Notes: generated from the letters alone by a model not told the origin. Positions 23,875-39,100 are shown, counted from the first letter of the stretch. The stretch is 64,000 bases of DNA from Cardiocondyla obscurior (GCF_019399895.1 NC_091864.1:722001-786000); one strand, 5' to 3'. Program-made: numbers and translations.

Positions 23875-26800
23875 TCAAAATCGCCGACTTGACAGCCGAC
23901 GTTGACTCTCGCTTGGCGTGAAGCAAATTTACGCGTCACACGTCAATTTTTGTAAGATAGGAATACATAATGCAAGTCATTTATACGTATATCTATTTTA
24001 TTTTATTTTTTCCGTTCGTTACGAAACGCGTAGTAACCGTCACAGTCTTGATATATCTTCCCGAGTATTTTACTGACGGAAAATACTTGTTACTCCAATT
24101 ACGAGTGCTCCAGCTGTGCGCGGGGATCGAAAATATTTTGTAAGCCGGAAGCACTCAGTTTTTATGAATAACTGTCCGTACGCATTCGGCCGCGGAACAG
24201 CCCGTGTTTGCCGATTTTTGTTTTCACGGGGGTGATCATAATATTTCGCGAGATGAACGAAAAAAAAAAGCCGAAGCTTCGCCGAATATCTTTCTCATTT
24301 TTTCCATTGTTACAAACGTGTTTCGTTTATATTACGCCGCACATTACGAGAAGGGAGGAAAGCGTATCTCCGTCATTAATTCCGAAACTCGGCAGTGTAC
24401 CTAATCGACATATCTTCAACATCGCCGAGCTCTCGGGGTCGATAGCCGGAACGTATGCCGGGGCGTCGTGTCTAGTCTCGTGGGTGTGAAGGGCAATTCA
24501 TAACAGAGTTTAACAAATCGCCCGGAGAGAAAACGCCTACGCCTCCTTCTGCTTCGCGCCGTTCACGTATGAGTGTCATCGCGCCGCGAAATTCGTGACA
24601 CATCACGTTCCTTCGACTGTCTTCGAAGCAATAGCCCAAGACCGGGAAGGCGTGGGCCGTGCCTTTTTATTTTCTTTTCCTACACGCGCCGCATGTGGAA
24701 TTTTATATGTAACCGGCGGAGAAACGCCCGACACAACCGACGTCGGGGACTGTCGCCGGGAAAAGAATGGCCGTCTGCCTCGTATTACGTTGACTACTAC
24801 TGCTGGTATTACTTGCAGCCGCGAACGAAAGGAATAGTCGCCTGTCTCACGTCACATTGACCCCCGTGGCTATCAGTTACGACTATCAGACTGTCTAATC
24901 TAAGATGCTTCACAGTTAAATGTGTTGTTAATATTAGTATAACGTAGAGAACACTTTACGAGCAGAACTTGGCGCGCTCATAATTTTTTCCGACTGCGCG
25001 ATGAATAAAAAGTGAACAAGCATTATTTATAAATTTTTGTTTTTTCTTCTTTTTTTTAAATGTAAAATATAGTTTTGTTTTAAAAAATTATAAAAACGTT
25101 AATAATTAATATTTATTCAAACACATACGGCGAGAGCTTGTTCAGTATTACTATATAAAAAATAATTAATATACACGTTAAATTAGCCAGCCGAATGAAT
25201 TGTTGAGAGAACGTAAGTAATGCGCTTTGGACGCAAAAGCGTCCATTTGCATTTTTGAAAAATTAACAAATTTTCATGCAAAAGACGCTTTCAACCGCAT
25301 TACACATTTAACTTGTGACATGAATTTAATACTCTATGTATGACGGTAAATCGCGGGTACTTGATTATTTATTTTGCTTTTACACCAGAGCAGATATCGT
25401 TGTCCGTCCCGACGTACGAAACTTCTGATTTGGAGGCACTGTCTGAGTGCATATATATTTGCAGAATATTCTTTCCTTTCTCGCGCAGCATCAGCATTCA
25501 TGAGCGCGTGGCTGTATCGCGGGATGAGCCCCGATGTCAAACGCACACGCGTCTTACGCACGTACGGGTAGAGCACGCGTCTGCATAATGCATACGAGTA
25601 CGAAAACTGGAGTCGGCCCGGTCGACCGGCACTATTACCAGCGAGGATCGAGAGCCAGGAGAAGACCGCGTTTTTGCTCCGCCGTTCCATTATTCCCCCG
25701 CATACGAAAGCCCCTCTGCGCGGCCGAGTCTCCCGTTTTACGATGACTTATGTATAACCACGGGACTTTTTATCGTCGGCCACACGTGACGTTTCTCTCT
25801 CTCTCTTTCTCTCTTTCTCGACCCGTCATGAATATTTCTAAGCGGCCGCGATGTGACCGCGAAGTTCGACGCGAGATTAATCGTCTCTCCGCAACGTCTT
25901 CGTAGAGTTTTATGGGGGACCGTTACAAAATTATCTTGCTGATGTAAGACTAATTCTGTGAAATTTCCAGACTCGAAAGATGAATCCGTACATTATTAAA
26001 AAAAATCGCTGGCAATTTTCTACCGTGATCGAGATCTCTCTCTATTTCTCTCTTTTTATTTTTGTTAATTTTCTAAAATTGTGATATATCTCAACGTCGT
26101 CGAGACCGCAGATCGATCGCTCGTGTTTAAGAAGCGCGGACTAAGTCGAGGGTACTCCGTAGATCTCGTCGTCGTCCAATCTTATTTCAGACGGCGCTCT
26201 TTTATCTCGCTCGTTCGGGAATCGAACGATCTCGATGAGAGGTGGCACGGGATGGGAATGCTTTGGCTGTATTTGCTTTATCTTCGGGCGTATATCTCCG
26301 CGGCGATCGTCAGCCGATCGTGCTAGGCGCCGAAAGGGAAATAGACGTCGTTACTCTTGCCCTGCAGCCTGCTGTCTTCGTACCGTGCTGTGCACGATGT
26401 GGCTGGCAATCGACATTTCCGAATTGCACGCCACAGCCAAGAAATATACTTACGGTTTTCTCTCGCACAGTCGCGTAACGTCGTTCGCTTAGAAGTTCCG
26501 CGCGGCTCCCAGGAGGAAATCGAACGATGAGGGTATCGCGATGAGCTTAAAATACTCGGCATTAAAGTTTCAGTGATCCTGGAGATGCATTTCCTGCCTT
26601 TCATCTCGATTTTTGATATTTATTTTTATTACCGATACGGATTCAATCTCTTTATAATATCGAGACTTTTTTAATGGATTAAAAAAAGAAAAAGATAAAA
26701 AAAGAACTTGCGCACCGAGAAAGTGCACGATGGAAATTTCAGTGTTTAAGAACATCGTGAAAATACAGTTTGAGCAGATTCGATCTTTTCACGGTATTGA

Positions 26801-29520
26801 AAAGATAAACGCAAAAGAGAGATATTTGAACGAAACTTTAAAACATTATTTGCATTATTGAAAATTATGTTTTATATGCGTGCATATATATATATATATT
26901 TTTTTTCTTCATGTAGTTTATTTTAAATTATTACGAATATTCCGCATTAATAGATTAATCAGTGGGATAATGGGTATTTCGCTTCTTTTATGCGATTTAA
27001 TAATTCTGTTATCTTTTAATTAAATCGTTGAGTACGAAAGTTAACAAAGAATTAATTTAGACTAGAACATTTACCTTTCAATCGTCATTAAAAGCACATC
27101 AAGCTTTTTGAAAAGAGCTTCGAGGAGCGAATTGTATCATTGTAGCTGCGCCAACTTTTTTTTTTTTTTTTTTTTTTTTTGTGATATAACAGCTTCGCGA
27201 GTGAGCGAAACAGTGATGCGCTTTTTTACAAATAATAGAAACTGTATCTGAGAGACTATTAGGAAGAAACGGGCTGCGTAAGAGGAAGAACGTAATGGTC
27301 TCCTTACGCGTTCCTCTTTTCAGCAATCCGCCTTAAAGGCAAGAAGAAATTTGCCCATTATCCCTCCGGCTTGGAGATACCCACGTCGAAAATGGCATGT
27401 AACACTGCTCGCCGAGTGCTGTTATAAAATTTTATTACACATCTACGATAAGATTTTACGATCGGTTAGCGCTGTAAACTCCTTAGCGATTACAGAAGAA
27501 TACACAATATTAATATTCGTACCTCGTTAATTATTTGCACATACGTATGTTAATTATTTTCCATAACGACGCTTGCGTTGATAATTTAATATATTATCGC
27601 GGAAATATTTGTAACGTTTGATTTTTATCGATTTAAATATATCTCAATTTTCCGATGAAGAAAATCCTCAAACTATTTTTAATAATCGCTCCAGAAACGC
27701 GTTGTCAATTCATTCATGGAAACCGTGAGATAACATTACCGGCGTAACTCAAATAATAGATTCTTTTATGCAGCAACAAAGCCAGGTGGCGCAATATCGA
27801 CGCGTGTCTGTTTCTCTATCGACATTGAAGGAGCCGGTGTTATACAAGAACGGCGGGGGCTCCGCGGTAGAAAGGACGACGAGGGGGTAAAGCATTCACA
27901 AGGAGACGATGAAGGGCGGGCACGAGAGAGGTGTGTGAAAGGAGAGGAGTTACAGAATGCAACGATAACGCGAGATTTATGCAGCCGCGCGCGGCCGAAG
28001 GAACTTGCAAATGCCGCTCGCAACTTTTTCTCCATCCGGCTACCCCGCCCGCCTCGCCGCCGCGGCCTGCTGTAATGCAGTTGCAGCCGGGCGTAAGCCT
28101 CGGCGAAAGGAAACTTCGCGAATTGCATTGCGCGCGCTTGCTCACTCTTTTATGTCGCCGAAGTTTATCCGCGAAGATGCATCGGCGGCCCCCGCGAAAA
28201 CTTCGGTCTTGTCGTCGTCGCGCTGCGCGAATTGTTGCCGCCGGTGAAAGGCCGAAGGAATCGCGGAGACCGCGAGATAACAAAAGTCGACGGGGAAACA
28301 GATAACAGATAGATAACGGAACTTCGCTTGCAATTTATTTCTGCGCGTGCTACACTTTGCCGAAAATTTTTCAGCGCAGTAATCTCGAACGCGTCTAGAC
28401 CGATGACGACTTTTGACGCGAGTCTCTTTGAAAAGAAAAAAGAAAAAAAAAAAAAACTCACGATGGAAATAGTTGCACGAAATCGTATTAAAAGAAAGGA
28501 CGTTCTGTCTCATTCTCGTTGCACAGAAGCGTCTCAATTCGCTTGTAAATCGCCGTCACGTGCGAGCACGCTCTCCCCTCGCCGTTATTTATCTCTTTCG
28601 ATTTTTTTTTTCTTCTACACGAAACGGGTCAATTGCGAAAATGTGCGACGGAATTCTGCAGGTACGCGACGATTCTCGCGCGCGAGAATTTTCGAATTCG
28701 TCAAATTGCCCGTATCAGTACCATCGGTTGTGCGACAACAACGAGGAATGCCGGCTTCGGCGGGTGCGAGTATCACGCGGTATTTCCATTTGTAACCTGT
28801 TTTCGGAACTTCGTGTCTGTCGCTTTTAAAATGTCGGACAGTTTGGCGGGGCTCCAACTTAATTCAATCTCATTTTTCGCAGATCCGTAAGGAATCGCGG
28901 GCGATTATACATGATGTAAATACGTCCACGGTTAATATAGTTTTCATAATCACGTTGGAACGTTTCAATTAAATTGGGAATCGTATTGCGAGCGCCCGAC
29001 TAATAATCATTGAATTTCACTAATTATTATTACTAAACATTTAACTGCCCGGGATACAAACATCGAAATATTTTGTGTTTGAATAGCATTATTTAAAATA
29101 TATAATTACGGAATATTGATGATAGCGCTGCAATAATGTTGTGTACTAGATAGTATGACAGTGTATTAATAAATTTAACTTCATTACTAGGTAACATTTT
29201 ACGAGGTATTTACACAATTACCACAATGTATTTATACAATAAATTTGTTAGAATTCGTTTGTATCAAGTAAAGTGACGATCGTTAATGAGATAAAATAAT
29301 CTACATCGACCTCATTAGGATGCCTGACGTTTACGAGTCGAGAAAACATTTTTATAGAACTCAGAAATTCTGAACAATTACGTATAATTACAAATTTGAT
29401 ATATATTAAAGTGTATATATATTTTATATAATATATATAATATTAAAAATTAAAATTTTCGTTGCATTGCGTGTCGAGTGGCGTAAGATGAATTGAAAAA
29501 CATCGCGGCGCGTCAGGATA
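23875..29520. other. Noncoding stretch between hairpin and 29.5 kb
   Basis: I see no gene. Contents include a CT-rich run near 25.8 kb, a short TA run near 26.88 kb, a 25-base T tract at 27156-27180 and a CG-rich block at 27.8-28.9 kb with many overlapping open frames on both strands. The overlap and the arginine/serine-rich frames indicate chance frames. If the upstream copy of the 44-base exon belongs to the same gene, this is inside a large intron. Confidence 0.5.
27156..27180. repeat. 25-base T homopolymer
   Basis: An uninterrupted T run lies in noncoding DNA. On the minus strand it is an A run, but no retrocopy is attached. Confidence 0.95.
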
Positions 29521-32500
29521 GAATCGTCGTTTATTCCAGTCGCTTCGCTCGCTGAGAACTCCGACATTCTCTCTTAGGGAACCGAATCAGACGATACGTG
29601 CAGTCGCGACGGTACGAGCGAAAGCCAGGAAAACCTTGGAGAAAGGCTTCGCGCACCTCATCTGGCTCGTACGTACTATTTTCTCGCTGACTTGGCGAGA
29701 TATTCTCAGAGTACCTGGCGAATTTCGCGCACATTCACGTCGTCGTTGATCTCCTAAACGCACCATTGAATTCCTGTCATACATACATATATGCAGGAGC
29801 TCTATGCACGACGTTAAAATACCACCGAAATGCTTATATCGCTTTCGAAGTAGTAAATCATCTAAAAATTGAGCCGGCAGTTGTAAGAATAAACTTGGGA
29901 TAAAATTATCACGGCTACAAGTTGCTTTTCGCGTCGACGAGTTATTCGAAAACAATTTGCCCTCCGCGTGAATATTTAATTCGCCATCGATATCGCGCAC
30001 GTGCGACCCGCGCCGCGTTCGAAACGCGTTTGCCATTTTTCCGGCGTCTAAGCGGCCGTCATTTCTCCCCGATACGCGGCCCGCGTTTCTTTCACAAAGT
30101 GTACGACCTTTCCAACGGAGCAATCCCGTGAAGACCATTACAGAGAAAACGATCTCGCGTGCCAGTACGTTCGCGCCGTCGACGAGAACCTCTATAGGTA
30201 CCGCTATCAAAATCTGCTCTCTTTTTCTCCGCTAACAAGACCGCGACTCCCGGTCGAGCGCAGCCTCGCTTCTTCGTCTTCTTACTTTTCCGCGCCGAAG
30301 ATCGGTTTTTTTTTTTTCCTCCCCCCTTCCGTCTCCTTTGAGGAGGCGGTAATTGGCGGGAACCTCGACGATCTACTCTTCGAGAACCACTTTGGTGCAC
30401 CGTCACCCCCCTTTCGTTTTTCTCCACTTCGCCCGCGGGCGAATAAGGACGGCAGGGCATGAGGCGGGGGGTAAACTAAGGATCGTCGAAGACGGCGGAG
30501 CGACTGAGGTGGCGAAACGGGGGGAGGGAGGGAGGAAAAAAAATCAATTTTCAGGCGGTTTCTTTATTGGCACCGATAGCTACCAGCGCAAGGATCGCGA
30601 TAAAAAAAAAAAAAAAAGAGTACGGAATCAAGACCTGATCGGCGAATAATAAAAGGAATTTTTTGAAAAACTCTCTCAAGCGGTGCAGTTTTGATCGGAT
30701 CCGCGAAGGGCTTGCGCGAGACGTATTCCCCGAGTCGATGGATTAATCGGAATTTCCATTTCAATATAACGACCACAGGCAGTAAGCGGAGGATGTGCGC
30801 GCATACGCGTGCGATGTTTAATTGGAAATAGTTTCCTTTGACTTCAGCGCTTCTGACAATATCGCCGGGGTTTTATTTTATTTGCACGAGGTCGGAGCGA
30901 CAGCGCGCGTCCTCGTTTTGCGATTATGCGGCGCACGGGAATTAATCTGTAAACCACCTGACGTCCCTTTGGCTCTACGTCCCTTCGCTTTCCCTCTCAT
31001 TCGTCGTTAATAGCCAGGATTATCGCCACTCGATTAGCTTACGTGACTTTTATTGTTTGCCGCAAATACCGAATTTATCATTACGATGCTCGAACAGAGC
31101 TGTTTATTCGCGAGATTTCAGGTGATCATTTATGAAATGTCGCTACTCACGCGATCGAGGTTTCGTGGTTTTGATAAAATATTAAATATCTCTTGTGCAT
31201 TAAATATTTATTTTGCCAGGCTACGCACCGCCGACGTGTCGCTTATAATCTCCCCGGAACACCGTCCAATATTGCCATGTACGACCCTCCGTTGCTCCTC
31301 GCGCGAAATATGATCATCTACGTATTCTACATTGCTGGTTGTTAAGCGCTCATGTAAAAGGCGCAACGAGAAAATGCAAATGCTTTGCGCGCGACTTATA
31401 AAAGCAGCGCTCGCCGTCGACGAGACGCTGTAGACGGAAAATTAAACTTTGCCTGAAAAGCACGGAGAGAGAAAGAGGGCAAATGGGGAAAGGAGGGCAA
31501 CGGAGGGGAGCAAAAATGGAAATTGACAGACACCATTACGACGAAACGAACCGCGTGCGCGCATCCCCCGGGAAACGGGGGTGCCAGGGGGTGTAAAGAG
31601 ATTCGCGGATGTTGATTGGATGGAATCCATGGCGCGCAAGCTGGCTGCTGGACACCTTTTTTAATCATGCGATCGTAGAAAGAGTACTAGACGTCGGCGG
31701 GGGAGGGGGGGACCGGAGTTTTCCTTCGTGCGGCGAGAAAAACCGAGCACAAGAACTGGCTTCGTGTACCCCGCAAATATACTGGCCCTTTGAGCGATCA
31801 GTCGTTGAATTCGCGCTCCTGCGGATCTACCTTTTTTTTTTTTTTTTTTTTTCACCAATTTTTCCACCCCACGTGTACTATTCCCTTTTCCGCCGAGACG
31901 TCCATCGGAATTGAAAATCCGATAGGCCGCTGTGAAAACACGGGCGACGAGATCGAGCTCTTAATGAAAACTCCGGTTAAATGAGTCGCGAAGATTTCGT
32001 TACTGATAACGAATGCTCAAAGAATTTTGTTTAGACGCGACATCGCGAAAATGTCACGTTACTTTTACAGAATTTTTTTTTTTCCCCGACATTTCCTCAG
32101 CTAAAATTACATGGGGATCTATATCGGGGTCGCAGTTAGAACTGCACCGAAGGAAGAAGAACACGTACGGGAAAAATAAATGTTAAAAGAAGAACAGACA
32201 TTCGACCAAAAAGTATCTTCAACCGAGCACAGATCAAACCAAAGATGCTCCCGCGTGGAGGAAAAAAATTGTAAAGATTTATAAAATCTGCGGTAAAAAA
32301 AAAAACGAAAAAAAAACGGGAGGGGAAAAAACTTTTGCCTCGTAAAAGTTGCGGTGAGGAAATGAAGTGTCGCCCACGGCAATTTTAGATAAAAGTCAAC
32401 GTTTTAAAAAGTCGCGATACATTTATCTCGGCCGGGGATACGGAGGACGCGAGCGATAGTGCCGCGCGAATATCAGTCGGGGGCGCAAAGCTGATCGTTT

Positions 32501-33442
32501 ATACAGTCAAACGGTTTCGCGACATCTGTCATTAATCCCGACCTGCAGCCGACGCGACGTTTCCGCCGATGTGCGAGCCTTAATATCGACGCGCGACTGC
32601 CGTTCCCTCCGAACGCGACAATTTCGAGGTCGACCGGCTGCATTCGGGCGTGCTAACTAATGCGCGGCTCGTTGCAGCTGCAGTCGCAGGCTGCGCCGCG
32701 AGAGAGAATTGGTTGATTCATGCAACGCTAAGCAGTCAAACGAACCTTGTTGCGCGTTGTTTGATCAACTTGACGCCTCGTTGTGTGCGAGCCGAACGAT
32801 TCCCGTCGTTAGCGAACGCGCATTTTGCTCCACGCGGCGCGACGTGACGCGCATCGTGCAATTATTATCACTACATCGTTCTCCGTTCTGTCTATTTTAT
32901 TCCACTCCGCCTTTCTCCTTTTCTTTCTCATAATTAGCGCTGCGGTCATTGAAACGGCGCGGAACAGGATAACAAAATAATACTGATAACAATGGGGCTC
33001 GGAATCTTGCGCGTTTTATCCTCGCAGTCACAATCGCGCTTAAAAATCGTCCTCATAACGACGCGATGAATAATTTATTGAATTTCACGGCTGCTCATCG
33101 CGATACGTACGAGATCGTTGCGTAGTCGCGAAAGTTTCGCTCGTACTATATTAATTTTTATGCCTGAGAAAATTATTATCAGTTACTACGCCTGGAGGAC
33201 CGTGGAAATCGTAAACTCGCGTTATTGGAATCGCTATTCGATTACAGAATAAAGCACCCACAGCGACGTTGACGTACCTTAGGTCCGGCGGATTTTACGT
33301 CGCTTTAATAAATGATCGCTGTCATAAATCGGCGATAACGTCTGGCGAGCCGTTCCGCGGAAAGTCCATCGTTAGATTACCGCGGTACAAATGCCGCGCG
33401 GGGAGGGTATTTGCCCCTCCCCCTCGTGACGTCATTATGTGA

Positions 33443-33466
33443 CGATCATAAAGATTTTTATGATCG
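33443..33466. repeat. Perfect 10-base palindrome with 4-base loop
   Basis: CGATCATAAA, loop GATT, then TTTATGATCG. It lies next to TGACGTCA-like sequence (GTGACGTCATTATG), so a regulatory site is possible. No nearby gene start is seen. Confidence 0.6.
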
Positions 33467-34356
33467 CACCCACCCAGTTCATTTACGAGCCGTCAAAAGA
33501 GTCCGGCGAAGGCATCGCGAAAGATTTGCGGCTACACGTCGCAGCTGCGTACTTTTATCTTTCGCCGTTCTCTTTTTCTTCTTCTTATCGGTGCCCTCCT
33601 GCTACGTACGTGATACGCCGAGCTCCGCCGCAAATTCGAAAAGTAATCGTCGTAAAAAAAAATAAAAAAAAGAAGTGAGATACATAAAGTTTTTCCTTGA
33701 CTGTTTCGCGACTCGTGGAAAATTTTAATTTATATGGATTTTCCTCTTCTATTTGCGGTTATTGCGATTTTCTGCGCGCATCGCGCATTTTATTCCCGCG
33801 TGTGTTTAATTACTAACGAGTGTAAACAAATTTTGAACACCCCAGTCGACCGGAAATGGTCAACGATTTCGAACTTCACGTGGATGTTAATTAATCGAGT
33901 ATCCCGTTTCGCTCGAAAATGATATCGCGGCTTCGGCAGAAAGTTCAGTGGTTTTGTTATTAAGGAGAATAGAAAGGGGAAGGGAGATGCTCAATGAAGA
34001 GAGTTAAAAAAAAGTTGATTAGTTTGCTTCGCGCAAACCCGCGCGATATTTCTCAGTAGGCAGTGCGTGGCACAACAATGGCGCAATCACGCGCGACGTG
34101 GAATCGGGAAATAGGTAACGTCGAGCGAAACTCTGCGATTAAGAAGTTAATCGAATTCGCGACGGTCGGAATTTCGATGGAGGAACAATTCTGGCGCGAT
34201 TGCTCTCGCGAGAACGCATCCCTACGAACGGAAGACCGCAAAATGAAGGGGATACACGAGGGAAGAAGAAATAACGAACTTTAAACCGTGATCGAGAAAG
34301 AGGGAAAGAAAGATGTTAAAAGGAAAAAAAAATTTAAAAAAAAAAATGAGTGAAAA

Positions 34357-34374
34357 AGAGAGAGAGAGAGAGAG
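34357..34374. repeat. AG dinucleotide microsatellite
   Basis: About nine AG units within a purine-rich segment. A simple repeat. Confidence 0.9.
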
Positions 34375-36074
34375 AAAAAGATTTTGATTCGTCTGATAAA
34401 ATGCATTCGTCTCGGGATCTATTATCAGTTTCTCATTATCCGATTAGAAGCTATAGATCGAACGGGCAATCGAATCGTTCTCGGGTCTCGGTTTTTCACG
34501 GAGAATTAACGAAATGGAGAGACGTATTCGCGCGAATGTGACCATTTCTTGCAGTGGCATTTGTTTAACCAGATTGATCAGTGGTATTATCGAGAGCGAT
34601 GAATCAGCGTCATGGCAAATGAGCCCGCGGGCTCGGATCGATATAGGGAAAGAGGGAGGTGGTCACGGTCGCATTATTAATCATATTACGCAAAACGTAG
34701 GACGCATTCTTCGCGCGACGCGTGCGACAGATGGACGAACGGACGTTAAATAGGATCGAGCTGGGAGACGAACAGCCGCGGCTGAATACATATTCCAAAT
34801 TGTCGGCGACTGTTTTGACGATAAATATATATCACGCGCAGACTGCGCCCGTGCGAATAAATCACGCTGCACTGTAAACAAGTCCCGGACTCGGCTGCAC
34901 CGAAGTTGGTCTCGCTCGCCGGAACACCGCGGGCGAGTTTCTCGCGTGACCGGGTGGAAATCTACAATTTTTTACCGCCCGAATTAAAGGCAGCGAGAGA
35001 CGGTTTTTACCGGCGACCTGTCGAAAAACATAGGCACGGATTTTCGAACAAATGTCCGTCATCTCGCGCCAGCGCGGAGCGCGAAACTGTGTTCTACGTT
35101 AAAGGATTTGCCAATACGTTCGATGCGTACAAATGTTGTCCGTTTTTTTCCTCTTTTTTTTCTCTTTCTTTTTCTTTTTTTTTTTTTTTTTTGAGGAAGA
35201 TCAAATATTGCTTTAAAATAAAGTATCACATGCGCTTGGTCAGTATTAAATATTGAACGTTCGCGTACATATTGTCACCTATATTTATTACAAATAAATT
35301 AAACTAAAATGTTATTTCTAGCAACGCTTCGGTGCAAAACTAAATAAATAAGTCCCTACGATGTACAAATTTGCGTTCATTCGCATATGCAGCGGTGCAA
35401 ATGGAATCGTTATTTTACAGATATTTAATTAGATTTACGCAGAGCTGGTATATAGAAATAATAATGTAGCCGTCGTGTCAACCCCGCTGTCACGGTCGCG
35501 TTATTAACTCGCATTGTTCAACGTCCATCGACGCTGCGAACACTCGTCCAGCTGTCCGCGGTGATTTTCCGCAAGCTTTCCTTCGCCCGGGCGATAGTGT
35601 CAGCCCGACGACGCGCCATCGTCGTTTTCCACGCCGGGGAAAAAGAGAGCGCCGTAATTATCGTTTTACGGCGGCCACGAGATCTCTAACTGACCACCAC
35701 GTAGCCTTTGTACGTTCGTTTCCTAGCGGAGCGTAACGGTAAACGAGAGAAAACGCAATTGGCGACGCGATGGACGCGACCTTTGTCAACTGCCGAGAGA
35801 CCGGATGTTGAATTTTCCGCGGAGATAAGAACGCAACCCCGTTTCATCTTCCCCGCGCCCCTCGTGGGGTGGAGGAGGGTCCCTCACTTTCCGCGCTTTA
35901 GTAATTATTTGCTGGGCGTTCCCCGTGCAGCCGATAAAACAAAATCGATACTCGCTTAAACAGAGGTCGTGAAATAGAGTGGATGTATCGACGAGAAATT
36001 GGGTTAAAAAATATTATTACTTCGCGGCAATTTGTTCCTTTTGCTAAATTACGCAAACCCTCGCGTTGCATACG

Positions 36075-36116
36075 TTTTTTATTTTATTTTATTTTATTTT
36101 ATTTTTATTTTTTTTA
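36075..36116. repeat. TTTTA pentanucleotide microsatellite
   Basis: A T run is followed by four to five TTTTA units and a degenerate T-rich tail. A simple repeat in AT-rich noncoding DNA. Confidence 0.9.
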
Positions 36117-39100
36117 TGTTAATGAATGTTAATACTAAAATTCTCGAAGACTAATATTCTGCTTTTTAGAAATATATTATGCTGCTCTAAATTAATAATA
36201 AATTTAATAATGAAGCGGGAGGTAAATTAAAATTAGAGAGAATTATCTCAAAATAAATGTTTATTTTCATTAAACGTGGTTATATCCGCCGTTGGACCCT
36301 TCTGTTTTATTTTCTTAAGTTTTACCTCGCTGCAGAGTCGGATGTTATACGGTTGCGTTGTCGCTAACGGTTTTAAAGTCTTTATAGGATTAGAGAGGCG
36401 TCTCGGAGCCGGCCTGCCGTACGGAAGATTAACTGGCCGACGACTTTCTCATTTACCTTCCGCCGTTCTAGATCTCATTTCGTCAAGCAGGAAGTTTCCA
36501 AATTGCATCTATTACCCTATTACCCTCTTAAATCACATGATTGGGGCAAGTTGTCCAAAATGAAGCAGATATTTGGCGCATAAGGCGCGCGTCTTTATGT
36601 GCACGAATTATTAATTACATTAAGTAACACTTCATTATTAGATTTAATATAAAAACGTTAACAGTTGTTCGTAATAATAATATAGTTGCACATTATGCGA
36701 CAAAAAAATTAATATCTCTAACATTATAAGAAAAAAAAAAAAAAAAAGATTATTAATGATGAAAATGACGAAGATGTCGAACTCGACGAAAACGAAAACG
36801 AAAGCTTTTACTAAGAGAGAACGAAAACGTATGAATATGAAATTACCTATAATAACCAGTGAATCACAACTATCTTCGGTCTCTTGGCGAGAATTTTTAT
36901 CGATTTCACGTAAATATCCTCGTTCTCTAACTGCCCCCGACGGAGTTCTCGCCCCCTTTTTCACTCGCCTCCGTTTGATACTCTAACGCCGACGCGCTTT
37001 TCCGGCAAGATTGCAAATTAACTGAGAGAAGAAAAAAGCGGGACCTCTTAACTTAACCCTCCCCCCTCCGCGGATATTTATTGTTGCAAAAGAAACAATA
37101 TTACATGCACTTCCGCTGAGACTCGGCGATTGAGAATTATATTATATAAATTATATTTGCTTTGAAAATTATATTGGCACAAACCAAATGCACCTCTCCG
37201 AGAGATTGTTTGCGACGAAAGCAATTGTCTCCTTGATTTAAAGGATGCACTATTGCCGTCGCGCGTATACACGATGACAAGTTGTTTACTCTCGCAAATC
37301 TTAGTTGCTGCTTTGTGTATTCAATCTACGGTATTCCCTCTGCGCAATATTTGGGAGGGTGGTTTTATTAAATATGAAATGTTTTTCTAAGAAATTTTAA
37401 TAGCCTACGATGTGGCGTTTCAACGTTTAACTATTAATATCGTAATATCGTAGAAACATATTTAATAAACATGAACAAGTACGAAAAAAAAAAAAAAATT
37501 AATAAAAAAAAAATAGATTACAATTTTCTTCTTTACTTAAATTTTTTCCCAAGCAATTTATCATGTAATATAAAAGTAAAACGTTTGTATACTGAACGAA
37601 AAGTGCGAAGCGTATATGGAACATGTATTTAAACGAGTGCCCAAACGAGGGAAGGTAATTAATCGCGAAAATCTAGATTTTTAATTTCAAGCAAATAATT
37701 AGTTAGGTAATTGCGCTGTATTAAATATTCCATGCGGAAAGGCTCGATAACACGCTGTTTTACCAGCTCTAAAGTTTCCTGTCGCTCAAGATGGATGCCC
37801 GAGCAGGTGTTCCGTTCCCGAAGAAATTTTATTTCCTTAGAAATCACCCGGGCGCGAATGATTGAGCCTTATACATAATCCCCCAATTACTGCGTTAAGA
37901 CGAGAAATTTAGTAAACGAAATATTCCCTTCGATCGCTCTCGCGCTAATAACCGTTCGAAAGTTGGCTCGCCTCTCGGAGTCGAGAGCCACGTGTCCTAA
38001 CAGCCTGCTCCTTTGTCCTTTCTCTCAAGATTACGATTCGGTCAGGGGGATCCGCTTCAAAGCCCGCTTTAGTCGTCGCCGGGAGAGATGGGGGTCGACA
38101 TTTGATTCCCAGTTAATTAGACCTCCTCAGGCGAGATAGATCTCGATTTACGTTCCGTAGAGCCGATCTGAGTTACAAGTAACACCCCTGTAAGATGAGA
38201 ACATGCCGCCTCCCCCTCTCTCCCGGCTTCCTGCCCTCTGCAATTATCTCGCGTGGAACGCGGCACCATTCACTTGCACGCGTCGGTCCCTTAACCACCT
38301 GTCATGCATTATGCAACCTGCATAATGCGGACACGGCGAACCATTATGTCGAATCGTTGTTCTTTCACCGAAATTAATATCGAGAAGGAAAAAGCCGAAT
38401 AAATTGAGAAGATTAAATTAAGATTATTTCAATAACGTGCATTATTGCGAAAAAAAGAAAAGAAAAAAAAAAAAGGAGGAAATTGTTACGCTGTAATTTT
38501 TTTTCGTTAATGAATACTATTATTTAAACAAAGGCTTGATGACGGGAGGGCTCGCGTTTGCACAACTCGCGGGATCTTTCAGAAACGACGGCGGCGAGAA
38601 GGATGATAAGGCGGAATTGAATGGCTCGCGAATTATTGCGATGTAAGCGATTATTGAATTCCTGGAAATGAAACTTTATACGAGCTCGATATCCGTGCCG
38701 TCCTCTTTTCCATGGTTATATGAGATTTGTCCGTATAGGTATATCGAGAATGCTTGCGCCGGGCTCAATCGATTGTTTACCACTGCCGTCCGGAACCAAC
38801 GCCGTCGTATCCCTTAAAGTTTTTCTAACCATATTGCGGACTCGTGCTCGACGGCGCCGTATTATTATTGCAATAAAATAACGCTATTTGCATAATACGG
38901 TTATATGGCCCGATATATGTAATTTGATTTATTTATTATATATTGTAATAAATTAATTCGTATATGTTAATAAACTGTTGCAACAAATTAATAGCGAGGT
39001 AAAACATTTTGAGCATCTACGAAATTGATAATTATGCCGCGCTCTATTAATCCTACTGCATTAAATGCATAACGAAATATTTGATTAATCGCTTTTCTTT

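Larger units (their letters stand above)
29521..36074. other. Noncoding stretch 29.5-36.1 kb
   Basis: No supportable gene. A minus-strand frame of 207 codons (29587-30210) is the longest here. It lacks a recognisable domain and splice context and is overlapped by a plus frame. A 21-base T tract is at 31832-31852. A perfect 10-base-stem hairpin is at 33443-33466, and an AG microsatellite at 34357-34374. CG-rich blocks at 30.0-30.5, 31.4-31.8 and 32.4-32.9 kb show no promoter-exon pair I can defend. Confidence 0.5.

Noticed and set aside
29587..30210. 207-codon minus-strand frame
   Set aside because: No recognisable motif, arbitrary start, and an overlapping plus-strand frame. Frames of this size occur by chance in the CG-rich blocks.
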